Origin: Mycolicibacterium peregrinum
Lineage (GTDB): Bacteria; Actinomycetota; Actinomycetes; Mycobacteriales; Mycobacteriaceae
Length of the DNA: 64,000 nt
Assembly (NCBI RefSeq): GCF_001665625.1
Contig: NZ_LZSY01000086.1
Location: 48,083-112,082 of the forward strand
Direction: 5' to 3'
Numbering within the stretch: the first letter of the stretch is position 1; each line of letters opens with the position of its first letter. The notes beneath the pieces are model-generated. The model worked only from the letters and a program-made list of their open reading frames with translations. It was not told where the DNA came from and did no database searches. Positions 19,688 to 29,905 of this stretch are shown in pieces. A program made the position numbers and the translations under genes.

Positions 19688-20295
19688 CCACTCCTGCACC
19701 CAAGGTCGCCGTCATCTACTACTCCGCGACCGGCCACGGCACGCACATGGCTCAGCGGGTCACCGCCACCGCCGAGGCCGCAGGTGCCGAGGTGCGGTTG
19801 CGGCCCGTCGCCGAGACCGCCGATCCAGAGTCCTTCGCTCACAATCCGGCCTGGACCGCGAATTACGAAGCCACCAAGGATCAACCGAGCGCCACCGGTG
19901 ACGACATCGTCTGGGCAGACGCGGTGATCTTCGGCTCCCCCACCCGATTCGGTTCTGTCGCTTCGCAATTGCGCGCATTCCTCGATTCGCTCGGCGGCCT
20001 GTGGTCACAGGGCAAGCTCGCCGACAAGGTCTACGCCGGGTTCACCTCGACCAACACCGCGCATGGCGGGCAGGAGACCACGCTGCTGACGCTCTACGTG
20101 ACGTTGATGCACTGGGGCGGGATCATCGTCCCGCCGGGCTACACCGATCCGCTCAAATTCGTCGACGGCAACCCGTACGGCGCCAGCCTGCTGGCCAACC
20201 ACGACAACATCAGCGAGTTCGACGACACCACCTACGACGCGCTGGATCACCTTGCCCGGCGGGTCGTCAGCGTGGCGGCACGGCTGGGTTCGTAG
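19684..20295 (+). CDS. WrbA-type flavodoxin-fold NAD(P)H:quinone oxidoreductase
   Basis: These 203 residues have the flavodoxin fold. The FMN phosphate loop is YYSATGHGTHMA (residues about 12-23), followed by FGSPTRFGSVASQLRAFLDSLGGLW and FTSTNTAHGGQETTLL, the WrbA signatures. WrbA enzymes reduce quinones by two electrons and limit oxidative stress. Its ATG overlaps the stop of the CrtI-like gene, indicating a two-gene redox operon. The gene name is not certain, because several mycobacterial paralogues exist. Confidence 0.87.
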   Translation: MTTPAPKVAVIYYSATGHGTHMAQRVTATAEAAGAEVRLRPVAETADPESFAHNPAWTANYEATKDQPSATGDDIVWADAVIFGSPTRFGSVASQLRAFLDSLGGLWSQGKLADKVYAGFTSTNTAHGGQETTLLTLYVTLMHWGGIIVPPGYTDPLKFVDGNPYGASLLANHDNISEFDDTTYDALDHLARRVVSVAARLGS

Positions 20296-20350
20296 CCGCC
20301 GACGGCTGGCGCCGGGAAAACTGCTGCGCTGCAGCACTGCCGAGGCCGCT

Positions 20351-20365
20351 TAGATTTGATGCGTG
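20351..20365 (+). promoter_or_regulatory. Leaderless promoter of the 20363 gene
   Basis: TAGATT (20351-20356), six bases, then GTG 20363. Confidence 0.6.
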
Positions 20366-20704
20366 AACTTTGGGGGCGTCGCACGGTTGGTGGGATCAGT
20401 CCCACACCTGGATCCGGTCATGAAGTTGTTCGCGGTGGGCGACCTGGAGCTCTATCACGTGAGCCCACCGCTGCACGGGTACAACGTCGTCGCCGCCGCA
20501 CAGACGATGTGGGCCATGCGAACGCAGTGCATCTACCCGGACGGCCGCATCGAGCCGCCGGAGCCCGACGACCCGGTGTCGACCGAGCTGTTCGGCGTCG
20601 TCGGTGAGGGCCTGCAGATCGACAGCACCGAGAAGCTCCCCGGCAGCGCCGAGGGTAGAAATGTGGCCCGCACGCTCGCCGCGATCGGCTACCGAATCGT
20701 CTAG
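20363..20704 (+). CDS. Conserved small protein, unknown function
   Basis: The protein has 113 residues with no membrane segment and no motif I recognise. The middle is PPLHGYNVVAAAQTMWAMRT, and the C-terminal half is acidic. GTG 20363 follows TAGATT by exactly six bases, which supports it being a real leaderless gene. It is followed by a hairpin shared with the convergent ilvC. It may correspond to a small hypothetical near Rv3000. Confidence 0.65.
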   Translation: MNFGGVARLVGSVPHLDPVMKLFAVGDLELYHVSPPLHGYNVVAAAQTMWAMRTQCIYPDGRIEPPEPDDPVSTELFGVVGEGLQIDSTEKLPGSAEGRNVARTLAAIGYRIV

Positions 20705-20716
20705 AAAACGCCGAAA

Positions 20717-20763
20717 GGCCAGTTACTGCACGCTTTTTAGTGAATCGCGTGCAATAACTGGCC
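20717..20763. terminator. Terminator between the 20363 gene and ilvC
   Basis: GGCCAGTTACTGCACGC (20717-20733) pairs with GCGTGCAATAACTGGCC (20747-20763) with one mismatch in 17 bp. A T run lies in the loop. It separates two convergent genes, so it probably works in both directions. Confidence 0.87.
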
Positions 20764-20777
20764 AGTGAACGCAGCAG

Positions 20778-21827
<1,050 letters not shown>

Positions 21828-21846
21828 CTAACGCTACTCGACGTGC

Positions 21847-22359
21847 TTACTTCACTGCGCTGATACCACGGGGTCCGCGCGAGACCGACACCATGCCGGA
21901 CTGTGCGATCTCACGGATACCGTAGGGCTCCAGGACCCGCAGCAGGGCCTCCAGCTTTTCCGAGGTCCCGGTGGCCTCGACGGTCAGGGACTCGGTCGAA
22001 ACGTCAACCACCTTGGCGCGGAACAGGTTCACCGCTTCGATGACCTGACCGCGGTTGCTCGCGTCGGCGCGCACCTTGATCAGGGCGAGTTCGCGGGAGA
22101 CCGAGCTGTCGTCCTCCTGCTCGACGATCTTGATCACGTTGACCAGCTTGTTGAGCTGCTTGGTGATCTGCTCCAGCGGCGATTCCTCGACACTGACGAC
22201 GATCGTCATCCGCGACATGTGCTTCTGCTCGGTGGCACCCACAGCCAGGGACTGGATGTTGTAGCCACGACGGGAGAACAAGGTGGCCACCCGGGCGAGG
22301 ACGCCGGGTTTGTCCTCGACCAGCACCGAAAGCGTGTGGGTGGGCGTGGTGTTGCTCAT
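21847..22359 (-). CDS. ilvN: Acetolactate synthase regulatory subunit
   Basis: This is the small subunit of acetohydroxyacid synthase and gives valine feedback inhibition. Its 170 residues have an ACT domain (residues about 8-80; LSVLVEDKPGVLARVATLFSR) and the C-terminal IlvH-type domain. ATG 22359 shares one base with the ilvB stop (TGATG), so the two subunits are translationally coupled. The open frame extends upstream to 22674 inside ilvB, but that part is a shadow. Confidence 0.96.
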   Translation of the reverse strand: MSNTTPTHTLSVLVEDKPGVLARVATLFSRRGYNIQSLAVGATEQKHMSRMTIVVSVEESPLEQITKQLNKLVNVIKIVEQEDDSSVSRELALIKVRADASNRGQVIEAVNLFRAKVVDVSTESLTVEATGTSEKLEALLRVLEPYGIREIAQSGMVSVSRGPRGISAVK

Positions 22360-24221
22360 CAGGCGTGCCCCTCGGCGTCGTTTTCGTCGAACAGCGGCCG
22401 GATGTCCCGAGCTGCCATGATCTCGTCGTTGCTGGTGCCGGCGGCGACCATCGGCCACACCTGCGCATCGGCACCGACGATGAAGTCGATGACCACCGGG
22501 CGGTCGTTGATCGCCCGGGCCTGGTTGATCACGTCCTCGACGTCCTCGGCCCGCTCGCAGCGCAGCCCGACGCAGCCCAGCGCCTCGGCCAGCTTGACGA
22601 AGTCCGGGATCCGACGCGAGTGCGTGGCCAGATCGGTCTGGCTGTAGCGCTGGTCGTAGAACAGCGTCTGCCACTGCCGCACCATGCCCAGGTTGCCGTT
22701 GTTGATCAACGCCACCTTGATCGGTGCGCCCTCGATGGCACAGGTGGCCAGCTCCTGGTTGGTCATCTGGAAGCAGCCGTCACCGTCGATGGCCCACACC
22801 TCGGCCTCGGGGCGGGCGAACTTGGCGCCCATGGCCGCCGGGACGGCGAAGCCCATGGTGCCAAGGCCACCGGAGTTCAGCCACGTCTTGGGGTTCTCGT
22901 ACTTGACGAACTGCGCGGCCCACATCTGGTGCTGGCCGACCCCGGCGACATAGACCGCCTCGGGTCCGGCGATCTGACCCAGCTTCTCGATGACGTACTC
23001 GGGGCTGAGGCTGCCATCGCTCTGCGGGCCGTAGCTCAGCGGGTAGGTCGACTTCAGTCCGGACAGGTACTCCCACCAGCCGTCCAATTTCAATGCGGCA
23101 CTGGTCGTTCCATCGCGGCGCAGCACCTCGATCAGATCGGTGATGACGGCCTTCACGTCACCCACGATGGGGACGTCGGCGTGCCGGTTCTTGCCGATCT
23201 CGGCGGGGTCGATGTCGGCGTGGATCACCTTCGCCTCAGGGGCGAACGAGGACAGCTGACCGGTGACCCGGTCGTCGAACCGAGTGCCAAGAGCGATCAG
23301 CAGGTCGCTCTTCTGCAACGCACCCACCGCGGCCACGGTGCCGTGCATGCCCGGCATCCCCAGGTGCTGCGGGTGGCTGTCCGGGAACGCGCCGCGGGCC
23401 ATGAGCGTGGTGACGACCGGGATGCCGGTCAGCTCGGCCAGCTCGAGCAGTTCGGCGCTGGCCTCACCACGGATCACACCACCGCCGACGTAGAGCACCG
23501 GCTTGTGCGCCGCGGCGATCAGCTTGGCGGCCTCACGCACCTGACGGCTGTGCGGCTTGGTGTTCGGCTTGTACCCGGGCAGGTCCATCTGCGGCGGCCA
23601 GGAGAAGGTGCACTGGGCCTGCAGGATGTCCTTGGGAACGTCGACGAGCACCGCGCCCGGGCGCCCCGAGCTGGCGATGTAGAAGGCCTCGGCCATCACC
23701 TGGGCGATGTCGTCACCGTTGCGCACCAGGAAGTTGTGCTTGGTGATCGGCATGGTCATGCCGGTGATGTCGGCTTCCTGGAAGGCGTCGGTGCCGATCA
23801 GGCTGCGGCCCACCTGCCCGGTGATGGCCACCACGGGGATGGAGTCCATCTGGGCGTCGGCCAGCGGGGTGATCAGGTTGGTCGCGCCGGGGCCGGACGT
23901 GGCCATCATCACGCCGACCTTGCCCGTGGCGTGGGCATAGCCGCTGGCGGCGTGGCCGGCGCCCTGCTCATGGCGGACCAGCACGTGGCGCAGCTTCTGC
24001 GAGTCGAACAGCGGATCGTAGACCGGCAGCACGGCGCCACCGGGGATCCCGAAGACGACGTCGACGCCGAGCTCTTCCAGCGACCGGACGACCGCCTGGG
24101 CGCCGGTGAGCTGCTGCGGTGCAACCCGGTTGGGCTGTCCCGAATCTGATTTGGCGTTGGTTGCGCCGTTGGCAGGCGCGGTTCCCGACCGGGCTGGCGG
24201 TCGCGTTGTCGGTGCGCTCAC
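22359..24221 (-). CDS. ilvB: Acetolactate synthase catalytic subunit
   Basis: The large AHAS subunit uses thiamine diphosphate to condense pyruvate units. The 620 residues contain the three ThDP-enzyme domains. The catalytic glutamate lies in [15 protein letters not shown], and the ThDP/Mg motif is [21 protein letters not shown] 24221 gives VSAPTTRPP, collinear with M. tuberculosis IlvB1, and follows AGAGGA at five bases. Translation further upstream (to 24401) would run through the leader terminator and is rejected. It is regulated by the leader-peptide attenuator at 24304-24443. Confidence 0.96.
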   Translation of the reverse strand: MSAPTTRPPARSGTAPANGATNAKSDSGQPNRVAPQQLTGAQAVVRSLEELGVDVVFGIPGGAVLPVYDPLFDSQKLRHVLVRHEQGAGHAASGYAHATGKVGVMMATSGPGATNLITPLADAQMDSIPVVAITGQVGRSLIGTDAFQEADITGMTMPITKHNFLVRNGDDIAQVMAEAFYIASSGRPGAVLVDVPKDILQAQCTFSWPPQMDLPGYKPNTKPHSRQVREAAKLIAAAHKPVLYVGGGVIRGEASAELLELAELTGIPVVTTLMARGAFPDSHPQHLGMPGMHGTVAAVGALQKSDLLIALGTRFDDRVTGQLSSFAPEAKVIHADIDPAEIGKNRHADVPIVGDVKAVITDLIEVLRRDGTTSAALKLDGWWEYLSGLKSTYPLSYGPQSDGSLSPEYVIEKLGQIAGPEAVYVAGVGQHQMWAAQFVKYENPKTWLNSGGLGTMGFAVPAAMGAKFARPEAEVWAIDGDGCFQMTNQELATCAIEGAPIKVALINNGNLGMVRQWQTLFYDQRYSQTDLATHSRRIPDFVKLAEALGCVGLRCERAEDVEDVINQARAINDRPVVIDFIVGADAQVWPMVAAGTSNDEIMAARDIRPLFDENDAEGHA

Positions 24222-24303
24222 GATGTCCTCTTCACGGTCTGCTTCACATTCCTCTTCAGGAAGTTTCAATTTTTCATTGATTACGGCGCGCTTGTGGGCA
24301 AAT

Positions 24304-24338
24304 AAAAAACCCCCGTCAGCCGGTAGCTGTACGAGGGT
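24304..24338 (-). terminator. Attenuator terminator in the ilvB leader
   Basis: On the minus strand ACCCTCGT (24338-24331) pairs with ACGGGGGT (24316-24309), with an inner CAGC/GCTG stem, and six T residues follow at 24309-24304. It is a textbook intrinsic terminator placed 82 bases before the ilvB start and 19 bases after the leader-peptide stop. A 13-bp helix (24395-24383 with 24351-24339) abuts its 5' arm and could compete during ribosome stalling. Confidence 0.85.
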
Positions 24339-24357
24339 GGCGCGTCGATGCGGTTGG

Positions 24358-24429
24358 CTATGCCCGGCAGAGGGCCAGCGCGGCATCAACGCGCCAACCA
24401 ATTACTACGAGCAATCCGGGGTTCTGCAT
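24358..24429 (-). CDS. ilvB leader peptide (branched-chain amino-acid sensor)
   Basis: This is a 23-codon open frame, below normal gene-calling limits. It begins [12 protein letters not shown] and ends ALCRA. The run Leu-Leu-Val-Val-Ile is precisely the set of amino acids made by the downstream ilvBNC operon, and four more Leu/Val codons follow. A likely promoter, TTGACC-N18-TACCGT (24467-24438), places the transcript start within a few bases of the ATG. The stop lies 19 bases before the attenuator stem. I infer that stalling at these codons under starvation favours read-through, as in Corynebacterium ilvBNC and enterobacterial ilv leaders. Confidence 0.8.
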   Translation of the reverse strand: MQNPGLLVVIGWRVDAALALCRA

Positions 24430-24437
24430 AGCACCCG

Positions 24438-24467
24438 ACGGTAGCTGCCGTACAGGTTAAAGGTCAA
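24438..24467 (-). promoter_or_regulatory. Promoter of the ilvB leader
   Basis: On the minus strand TTGACC (24467-24462) and TACCGT (24443-24438) are separated by 18 bases. The predicted start near 24431 puts the leader-peptide ATG (24429) almost at the 5' end of the RNA. Confidence 0.6.
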
Positions 24468-24540
24468 ATTGGTTCCGCTGAGCCCCGGACGCCCGGTGAC
24501 GCCGGCGGGGCCGTCCGCCGGGTGGTGCAAGGATGAACCT

Positions 24541-24930
24541 GTGAGCGCACGATCGGCAACCGCCCCTGTCGTAATCCGGATATCGCCCATGGCGCACCTG
24601 GCAGTCGGATTCCTGACGCTCGGCCTGCTGACGCTGGTCCTGAGCAATCCGACCTGGTTCTCGGTGCTGCTGGTGATCCCGATTGCGTTGTCGGCGGCCA
24701 TCATTCGGTACCGCACGACCGCCGATGCCGACACCGTCACAGCGCGGTCGCTGACGCGCAGCCGCACCGTGTCGTGGACCGAGATCAAGGGATTGCGGTT
24801 CGACCGGTCCTCTTGGGCGATCGCAGATTTGAGCGACGGTACGGACCTGCGCCTGCCTGCCGTGACGTTCGCAACACTGCCGTTGCTCACCGAGGTGAGC
24901 GGCGGCCGCGTACCGAATCCGTACGCCTGA
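24541..24930 (+). CDS. cfp6: PH-domain membrane protein, low molecular weight antigen CFP6 type
   Basis: These 129 residues have two N-terminal membrane helices (HLAVGFLTLGLLTLVLSNP, WFSVLLVIPIALSAAII) and a C-terminal bacterial PH-like domain (RTVSWTEIKGLRFDRSSWAIADLSD). Position next to ilvB matches Rv3004 (cfp6). GTG 24541 follows AAGGA at seven bases. An extension to 24469 is open but lacks support. The function is not established; PH domains of this type may bind membrane or protein partners. Confidence 0.82.
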   Translation: MSARSATAPVVIRISPMAHLAVGFLTLGLLTLVLSNPTWFSVLLVIPIALSAAIIRYRTTADADTVTARSLTRSRTVSWTEIKGLRFDRSSWAIADLSDGTDLRLPAVTFATLPLLTEVSGGRVPNPYA

Positions 24931-24956
24931 CGGTTCAAACGCCGTTCAGCGCCGTC

Positions 24957-25799
24957 TCAACCCAGCGGGTTGCCGCCGTTGAGCAACACCCAGATCGCGA
25001 TGCCGCCGGCCACGCCGAGCACCAGGGCCACGAAGGAACCCACGAACGGGCGTCGAGCCCAGCCGCGGCCGGCGTCGAATCCGTAGCGGCCCGGCCCGGT
25101 CAGGATGATCGCGGCTGCGGCGACGACGACGATCATCCGGTATTCGGTGCCGTCGGTGATGACTTCCGCGAGGCGGGCCTGCTCATGCGCCGCCATCGCG
25201 GTGGCCAGCACCCCGTTGATCAGGTAGGCCAGTGCGCCGGCCGCCGCGATCGGGGTGAACAACCCGAGGACCAGCAGCACGCCTGCGGCGATCTGCCCGC
25301 CGGTGGCGGCATAGGTCAGGATGTCGGCGTTCTTGAAGCCCATCTCGTCCAGCGACGAGTTGAACCCGTCCAGCCCTGGGCCGCCCCACCAGCCGAAGGC
25401 CTTCTGCAGGCCGTGGATGATCATCAGCCCGCCCAGCGCGACGCGCAGGATCAGCAGGCCGAGGTCCTGGGTGCCGCGTCGACCGGCCGCCCGGACCCGG
25501 TCGTCGATGAAGTCGTCGCGCTCGATCTCGGCCGGTTCGGCCGAGAAGGGGGCCATGGGGGCCGGCCCGCCGGATTGCACGTACGGCAGTGGCTCGGGGT
25601 CGGAGACCAGGCTGAATGCGGACTGGTCGCCCGCTTTCGAGTCGTAGCGGGGAATGGCGGTGGTCTCGAAGTCGCCGCCGTAGTTTTCCGACGGCAGGTC
25701 GTCTTCGGGGTCGACCAGGCTGGCCCCGGCCGGCCTGGCGGAATCGTCCGAGTAACCCGGTCGTTGCCAGGCTTGTGGGTCCTGTGGGTGGCTGGTCAC
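24957..25799 (-). CDS. DoxX-family membrane protein
   Basis: The protein has 280 residues. A hydrophilic, acidic N-terminal region of about 115 residues precedes a four-helix DoxX domain (LGLLILRVALGGLMIIHGLQ, GGQIAAGVLLVLGLFTP, RMIVVVAAAAIILTGPGRYG and a final helix). The M. tuberculosis counterpart Rv3005c is part of a membrane-associated oxidoreductase complex with SodA and SseA that resists thiol and oxidative stress. GTG 25799 is the start, with TACCCT seven bases upstream (leaderless or nearly so). It is divergent from lppZ. Confidence 0.9.
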   Translation of the reverse strand: MTSHPQDPQAWQRPGYSDDSARPAGASLVDPEDDLPSENYGGDFETTAIPRYDSKAGDQSAFSLVSDPEPLPYVQSGGPAPMAPFSAEPAEIERDDFIDDRVRAAGRRGTQDLGLLILRVALGGLMIIHGLQKAFGWWGGPGLDGFNSSLDEMGFKNADILTYAATGGQIAAGVLLVLGLFTPIAAAGALAYLINGVLATAMAAHEQARLAEVITDGTEYRMIVVVAAAAIILTGPGRYGFDAGRGWARRPFVGSFVALVLGVAGGIAIWVLLNGGNPLG

Positions 25800-25922
25800 A
25801 GCTGCCAGGGTAAGTGCAAGTTCGGTCCGATCCGGGTATTTACCCCGGCGCTTCCGCCTGGTATCGACCTGCTACGGATCCGACGCGCGGTCCCGACGTG
25901 GCGCGCACCGCCGAGCGATCCG

Positions 25923-25937
25923 TAATCTGGCGGCATG
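25923..25937 (+). promoter_or_regulatory. Leaderless promoter of lppZ
   Basis: TAATCT (25923-25928), six bases, then ATG 25935. Confidence 0.65.
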
Positions 25938-27053
25938 AAATCGCGCCGGCTGATGGGGGTGGCCGCCGTTCTGTGTGCCGCGATGCTTGTCGGGTCGGGC
26001 TGTGCCCGGTTCGACGCGGCCCAGTCCGAACCTTTCACCACCGAGCCCAAGATGGCACCGGGGCCGACCACCACACCACCGCCGCCGCCACCGCTGCCGG
26101 CCAAGCCGTTCCCCAAGGAATGCAAGGCGACAGGTGTCATGCAGGGCTGCCTCGACAGCACCAGCGGTCTGATCATGCTGCCCGACAGCCAGTCAGCCCT
26201 GGTCGCCGAGCGGCTCACCGGCGCGGTCAAGCAGGTGTCGGTGAAGGCCGAGCCGAAGGTCAAGGTGACGATCCCCGTCGATCCGTCCGGCGACGGCGGA
26301 CTGATGGACATCGTGCTGTCGCCGACCTACGGCCAGGACCGTCTGATGTACGCCTATGTCAGCACTCCGACGGACAACCGCGTGATCCGCATCGCCGACG
26401 GCGACGTGCCGAAACCCATCCTCACCGGCATTCCGAAGGGTGCCACCGGCAACATGGGGGCGCTGACGTTCACCAGCAAGACCACCCTGCTGGTGCAGAC
26501 GGGCGATGCGGGCGACCCGGCATTGGCCGCCGATCCCGCATCGCTGGCAGGCAAGGTACTGCGCATCGAGCAGCCCACCACCGTCAACCAGGCCCCGGTC
26601 ACCACAGCGCTAAGCGGCCTGGGTGGCGCGGGCGGAATGTGTGTCGATTCGTCAGACGGCTCGCTCTACGTCACCGACCGCACCCCGAGCGCCGATCGAC
26701 TGCAGCGCATCACCAAGGATTCCAAGATTTCCACGGTGTGGACCTGGCCGGACCGGCCGGGCGTCGCCGGATGCGCCGCCCTGGAGGGCACGGTGTTGGT
26801 GAACCTGGTCAACGTCAAGAAGACCGTCGCCGTACGCCTGGCACCCGATACGGGCGCGGTCACCGGTGACCCGGAGGTGGTCCGGGAGAACGTGCGCGGT
26901 CATGCCTGGGCGTTGCAGCTCTCCCCCGACGGCAACGTGTGGGGCGCAACCGTGAACCGGACCGCCGGAGATGCCGAGAACTTCGACGACGTCGTCTTCC
27001 CGCTCTTCCCACAGGGCGGCGGCTTCCCGCGCAGCAATGCTGACAACACCTAG
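25935..27053 (+). CDS. lppZ: Lipoprotein LppZ, sorbosone/PQQ-glucose dehydrogenase-like propeller
   Basis: The protein has 372 residues. The signal peptide ends in a clear lipobox, LVGSGC (acylated Cys23), and a Pro/Thr-rich linker follows (TTTPPPPPPLPAKP). The rest is a beta-propeller like soluble PQQ sugar dehydrogenases (GGLMDIVLSPTYGQDRLMY, LVQTGDAGDP, GKVLRIE). Activity is unproven, and catalytic or cofactor ligands cannot be confirmed by eye. ATG 25935 is exactly six bases after TAATCT. It matches Rv3006 by position and sequence type. Confidence 0.9.
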   Translation: MKSRRLMGVAAVLCAAMLVGSGCARFDAAQSEPFTTEPKMAPGPTTTPPPPPPLPAKPFPKECKATGVMQGCLDSTSGLIMLPDSQSALVAERLTGAVKQVSVKAEPKVKVTIPVDPSGDGGLMDIVLSPTYGQDRLMYAYVSTPTDNRVIRIADGDVPKPILTGIPKGATGNMGALTFTSKTTLLVQTGDAGDPALAADPASLAGKVLRIEQPTTVNQAPVTTALSGLGGAGGMCVDSSDGSLYVTDRTPSADRLQRITKDSKISTVWTWPDRPGVAGCAALEGTVLVNLVNVKKTVAVRLAPDTGAVTGDPEVVRENVRGHAWALQLSPDGNVWGATVNRTAGDAENFDDVVFPLFPQGGGFPRSNADNT

Positions 27054-27184
27054 GACACAAGACATTTCGGCCTAGATCGACTCCCCGGCCCGGACCGGGA
27101 CCGGCAGCGTCAATCGGCTGATATGAATACAACGCCCACAATGTGCCCTTAGAAATGGTTCGCCTATCACGTACCATTACCCGG

Positions 27185-27814
27185 GTGCCTGACCGCCAGC
27201 GCCGCAGATATGCACCGCGGCTACCGCGTGAGGAGCGGCGCGAGCAACTGCTGGACGCAGCTTTGACGGTGCTCCACGATTGCCCCCTGCACGAGCTGAC
27301 CATGGAGGGGGTCGCCGAGGCCGGTGGCGTCGGCAAACCCGTTCTCTATACCGCGTTTCGGACCCGCACCGAACTGGTGGCTGCGTTGCTCGTCCGGGAG
27401 CACCAGCGGGGCCTGAGCCAGGTCCTGACCACCCTGCCCGAGAATCTGTCGGTAACCGGACCGGCAGATGCCTACACGGCGACGGTCACCGGTTTCCTAC
27501 GCTGCGTGCTGGAGAATCCGGCCCGCTGGCGGCTCATCCTCACCGAACCCGACACCGCGCCGCGGGATGTCCACGCAGCGGTCCGCAACGCCCGCAACCA
27601 GATCCTCACGGAGCTCAAGCAAATGGCAAAGGCGGGCATAGCCGTGGATCCCCGGCTGTCCGCACTGGATCCCGAGCTTCTCGGCCACACCTTGCTGTCG
27701 TTCGCGGAGATGCTCGGCCGCCTCGCCGTGCACGACCCGGCCAGCTACCCACGCGAACGGCTCGAGCAATATGCCGCCGCCGCGATGACGATGTTCGCCG
27801 GCGCCGTCAAGTAA
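27185..27814 (+). CDS. TetR-family transcriptional regulator
   Basis: The protein has 209 residues. The HTH is at residues about 15-60 (EERREQLLDAALTVL...MEGVAEAGGVGKPVLYTAF), with a helical ligand domain behind it. GTG 27185 was chosen because TACCAT ends seven bases upstream and the HTH then lies at the usual distance. GTG 27143 and ATG 27155 are open alternatives but add only a basic tail. It ends seven bases from the convergent gatB stop. Target and ligand are unknown; lppZ lies just upstream on the same strand. Confidence 0.83.
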   Translation: MPDRQRRRYAPRLPREERREQLLDAALTVLHDCPLHELTMEGVAEAGGVGKPVLYTAFRTRTELVAALLVREHQRGLSQVLTTLPENLSVTGPADAYTATVTGFLRCVLENPARWRLILTEPDTAPRDVHAAVRNARNQILTELKQMAKAGIAVDPRLSALDPELLGHTLLSFAEMLGRLAVHDPASYPRERLEQYAAAAMTMFAGAVK

Positions 27815-27821
27815 CGCGCGG

Positions 27822-29333
27822 TTACCCGCCCTGGCCGCAGGCGGCCAGCACCAGCTCGCGTACCCGGGCCGCGTCGGCAGAACCCTTGGTCGCCTTCATC
27901 ACCGCACCGACAATCGCCCCGGCGGCCTGGACCTTGCCACCGCGGATCTTGTCCGCGACGTCGGGCTGAGCCTCGAGCGCTTTATCAACGGCAGCCTGGA
28001 TCACCGAGTCGTCGCGCACGAGCGCCAGCCCACGGTCGGCCATCACCTGCTCGGGTTCGCCCTCGCCGGCCAACACTCCCTCGATGACCTGTCGGGCCAG
28101 TTTGTTGGACAGCTTGCCCTCGTCGACGAGCTTGACCACGACGGCCACCTGGGCCGGGGTGATCGGCAATGTCTCGAGCTCGACCTCGGATTCGTTCGCC
28201 TTCTGCACCAGGAAGTTGCCCCACCAGGCGCGGGCGGCCTCGCTGGAGGCGCCGTGGGAGACGGTGGCTGCCACCAACTCCACCGCACCGGCGTTGACCA
28301 GGTCACGCATCACCTCGTCGGAGATGCCCCAGTCCTGCTGAATCCGCTTGCGCGCCAACCACGGCAGCTCGGGGATGGTCTGACGCAGGCGTTCGACGAG
28401 CTCTGCGTCGGGGGCGACAGGCTCGAGGTCGGGCTCGGGGAAGTACCGGTAGTCCTGCGCGGTCTCCTTGCTGCGGCCCGGGGAGGTGTAGCCGTCCTCG
28501 TGGAAATGCCGCGTCTCCTGGGTGACCGTGCCACCGGAATTGAGAACCGCTGCCTGGCGGCGCATCTCATACCGGACGGCAACCTCGACGCTCTTGAGCG
28601 AGTTCACGTTCTTGGTCTCGGTACGGGTGCCGAACTCGGTGGCCCCGACCGGCTTCAGTGACAGGTTCGAGTCGCACCGCATCGACCCTTGATCCATCCG
28701 GACATCCGATACGCCCAAGCCACGCAACAGATCTCGCAGCGCGGTCACATAGGCGCGGGCGATCTCCGGTGCCCGTGCCCCGGTGCCCTCGATCGGCCTG
28801 GTGACAATCTCGATCAACGGAACACCGGCACGGTTGAAATCGGCGAGCGACGTCGTCGCACCCGCGATACGGCCGGTGTCGCTACCCAGATGGGTCAGCT
28901 TGCCGGTGTCCTCCTCCATGTGCGCACGCTCGATCTCGACGCGGAAGGTGGTGCCATCGTCGAGCGGCACGTCGAGGTATCCGTCGATCGCGATCGGCTC
29001 GTCGTACTGCGAGATCTGGTAGTTCTTCGGCTGGTCGGGGTAGAAGTAGTTCTTCCGGGCGAACCGGCCCCACGGCGCGATGTCGCAGTTGAGCGCGAGG
29101 CCGATCCGGATCGCCGACTCGACCGCCGCCTCGTTGAGCACCGGCAGCGACCCGGGCAGCCCCAGGCACACCGGGCAGACCAGGGTGTTCGGCTCGGCAC
29201 CGAACCGGTTGGCGCAGCCGCAGAACATCTTGGTGGCCGTGGACAGCTCGACGTGAACCTCCATACCCATCACGGGCTCATAGGTGGCGATGACGTCGTC
29301 GTAGTCAACGAGTTCGGCGGTAGCGACAGACAT
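27822..29333 (-). CDS. gatB: Asp-tRNA(Asn)/Glu-tRNA(Gln) amidotransferase subunit B
   Basis: GatB is the kinase/tRNA-binding subunit of GatCAB, which phosphorylates Glu-tRNA-Gln before amidation. The 503 residues have the catalytic cradle ([60 protein letters not shown]) and the C-terminal YqeY-like tail. ATG 29333 has TAGGAT seven bases upstream, so it carries its own promoter. In M. tuberculosis gatB directly follows pfkA; here two genes intervene. Confidence 0.96.
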   Translation of the reverse strand: MSVATAELVDYDDVIATYEPVMGMEVHVELSTATKMFCGCANRFGAEPNTLVCPVCLGLPGSLPVLNEAAVESAIRIGLALNCDIAPWGRFARKNYFYPDQPKNYQISQYDEPIAIDGYLDVPLDDGTTFRVEIERAHMEEDTGKLTHLGSDTGRIAGATTSLADFNRAGVPLIEIVTRPIEGTGARAPEIARAYVTALRDLLRGLGVSDVRMDQGSMRCDSNLSLKPVGATEFGTRTETKNVNSLKSVEVAVRYEMRRQAAVLNSGGTVTQETRHFHEDGYTSPGRSKETAQDYRYFPEPDLEPVAPDAELVERLRQTIPELPWLARKRIQQDWGISDEVMRDLVNAGAVELVAATVSHGASSEAARAWWGNFLVQKANESEVELETLPITPAQVAVVVKLVDEGKLSNKLARQVIEGVLAGEGEPEQVMADRGLALVRDDSVIQAAVDKALEAQPDVADKIRGGKVQAAGAIVGAVMKATKGSADAARVRELVLAACGQGG

Positions 29334-29357
29334 GGTGTCGATCCTAATGGGGCCGTT

Positions 29358-29864
29358 TCAGGCCAGTCCGGGGTGGACGCCGGGGATCAGGCCGGCCGCG
29401 GCCGACAACCGGCGCAGCAGGTGGCGCAGCGCGGTGCGTTCGTCGTCGGACAGTGACGCCGTCACCTCGTCCTCAAGTGCACGACCTGCGGAGTCCAGGG
29501 CTGGGACCAACTCGCGCGCCCGCCCGGTCAGAGATACGGCGAATGCCCGCCGGTCATCGGGATGCGCCCGGCGTTCGACGAGACCCTCGGCCTCCAGCGT
29601 GTCGATCAGCGCGACCATGACATTGCGGTGCAGCCCAAGGCGTTCGCAGAGCTCGCGCTGCGACTGCCCGTCGACACCGGCGAGTGCCAGCAGAACCGCG
29701 GTGGCCCTGGGATGCAGACCCAACGGCTCCAGCTTCGCTCTGAAGCCATCGGCCACATATGCGCCGAGTTGGGACAGCAGGAACGGGATGCGCTCGTCGA
29801 GAGCGGACACACCGGTCGGTTCCTCAACCATGCCGCCGACACTAGCACTGTTAGTGATTGTCAT
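29358..29864 (-). CDS. MarR-family transcriptional regulator
   Basis: These 168 residues have the winged HTH of MarR proteins (QSQRELCERLGLHRNVMVALIDTLEAEGLVERRAHPDDRRAFAVSLT, read in two overlapping motifs: the recognition helix and the D-x-R wing). ATG 29864 is the first start; ATG 29831 (MVEEPTG) is a plausible shorter one. It is divergent from the SDR gene at 29906, and the gap holds a perfect 15-bp palindrome and 10-bp direct repeats. It probably represses itself and the SDR gene. Confidence 0.86.
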   Translation of the reverse strand: MTITNSASVGGMVEEPTGVSALDERIPFLLSQLGAYVADGFRAKLEPLGLHPRATAVLLALAGVDGQSQRELCERLGLHRNVMVALIDTLEAEGLVERRAHPDDRRAFAVSLTGRARELVPALDSAGRALEDEVTASLSDDERTALRHLLRRLSAAAGLIPGVHPGLA

Positions 29865-29890
29865 ATAACGTGATTGTCACTATTAGTGAC
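29854..29890. promoter_or_regulatory. Candidate MarR operator
   Basis: GTCACTATTAGTGAC (29876-29890) is a perfect palindrome with seven-base arms. GTGATTGTCA occurs twice, at 29854-29863 and 29870-29879. An outer CACTA...TAGTG pair lies just to the left. The cluster covers the start of the MarR gene and the promoter and leader of the SDR gene. Confidence 0.65.
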
Positions 29891-29905
29891 TAAATGGGAG
29901 GCAAC

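Noticed and set aside
22365..24149. 594-codon open frame on + opposite ilvB
   Set aside because: Composition (Asp/Val/Arg/Gly/His) is that of an antisense shadow of a conserved gene; no start signal or domain.
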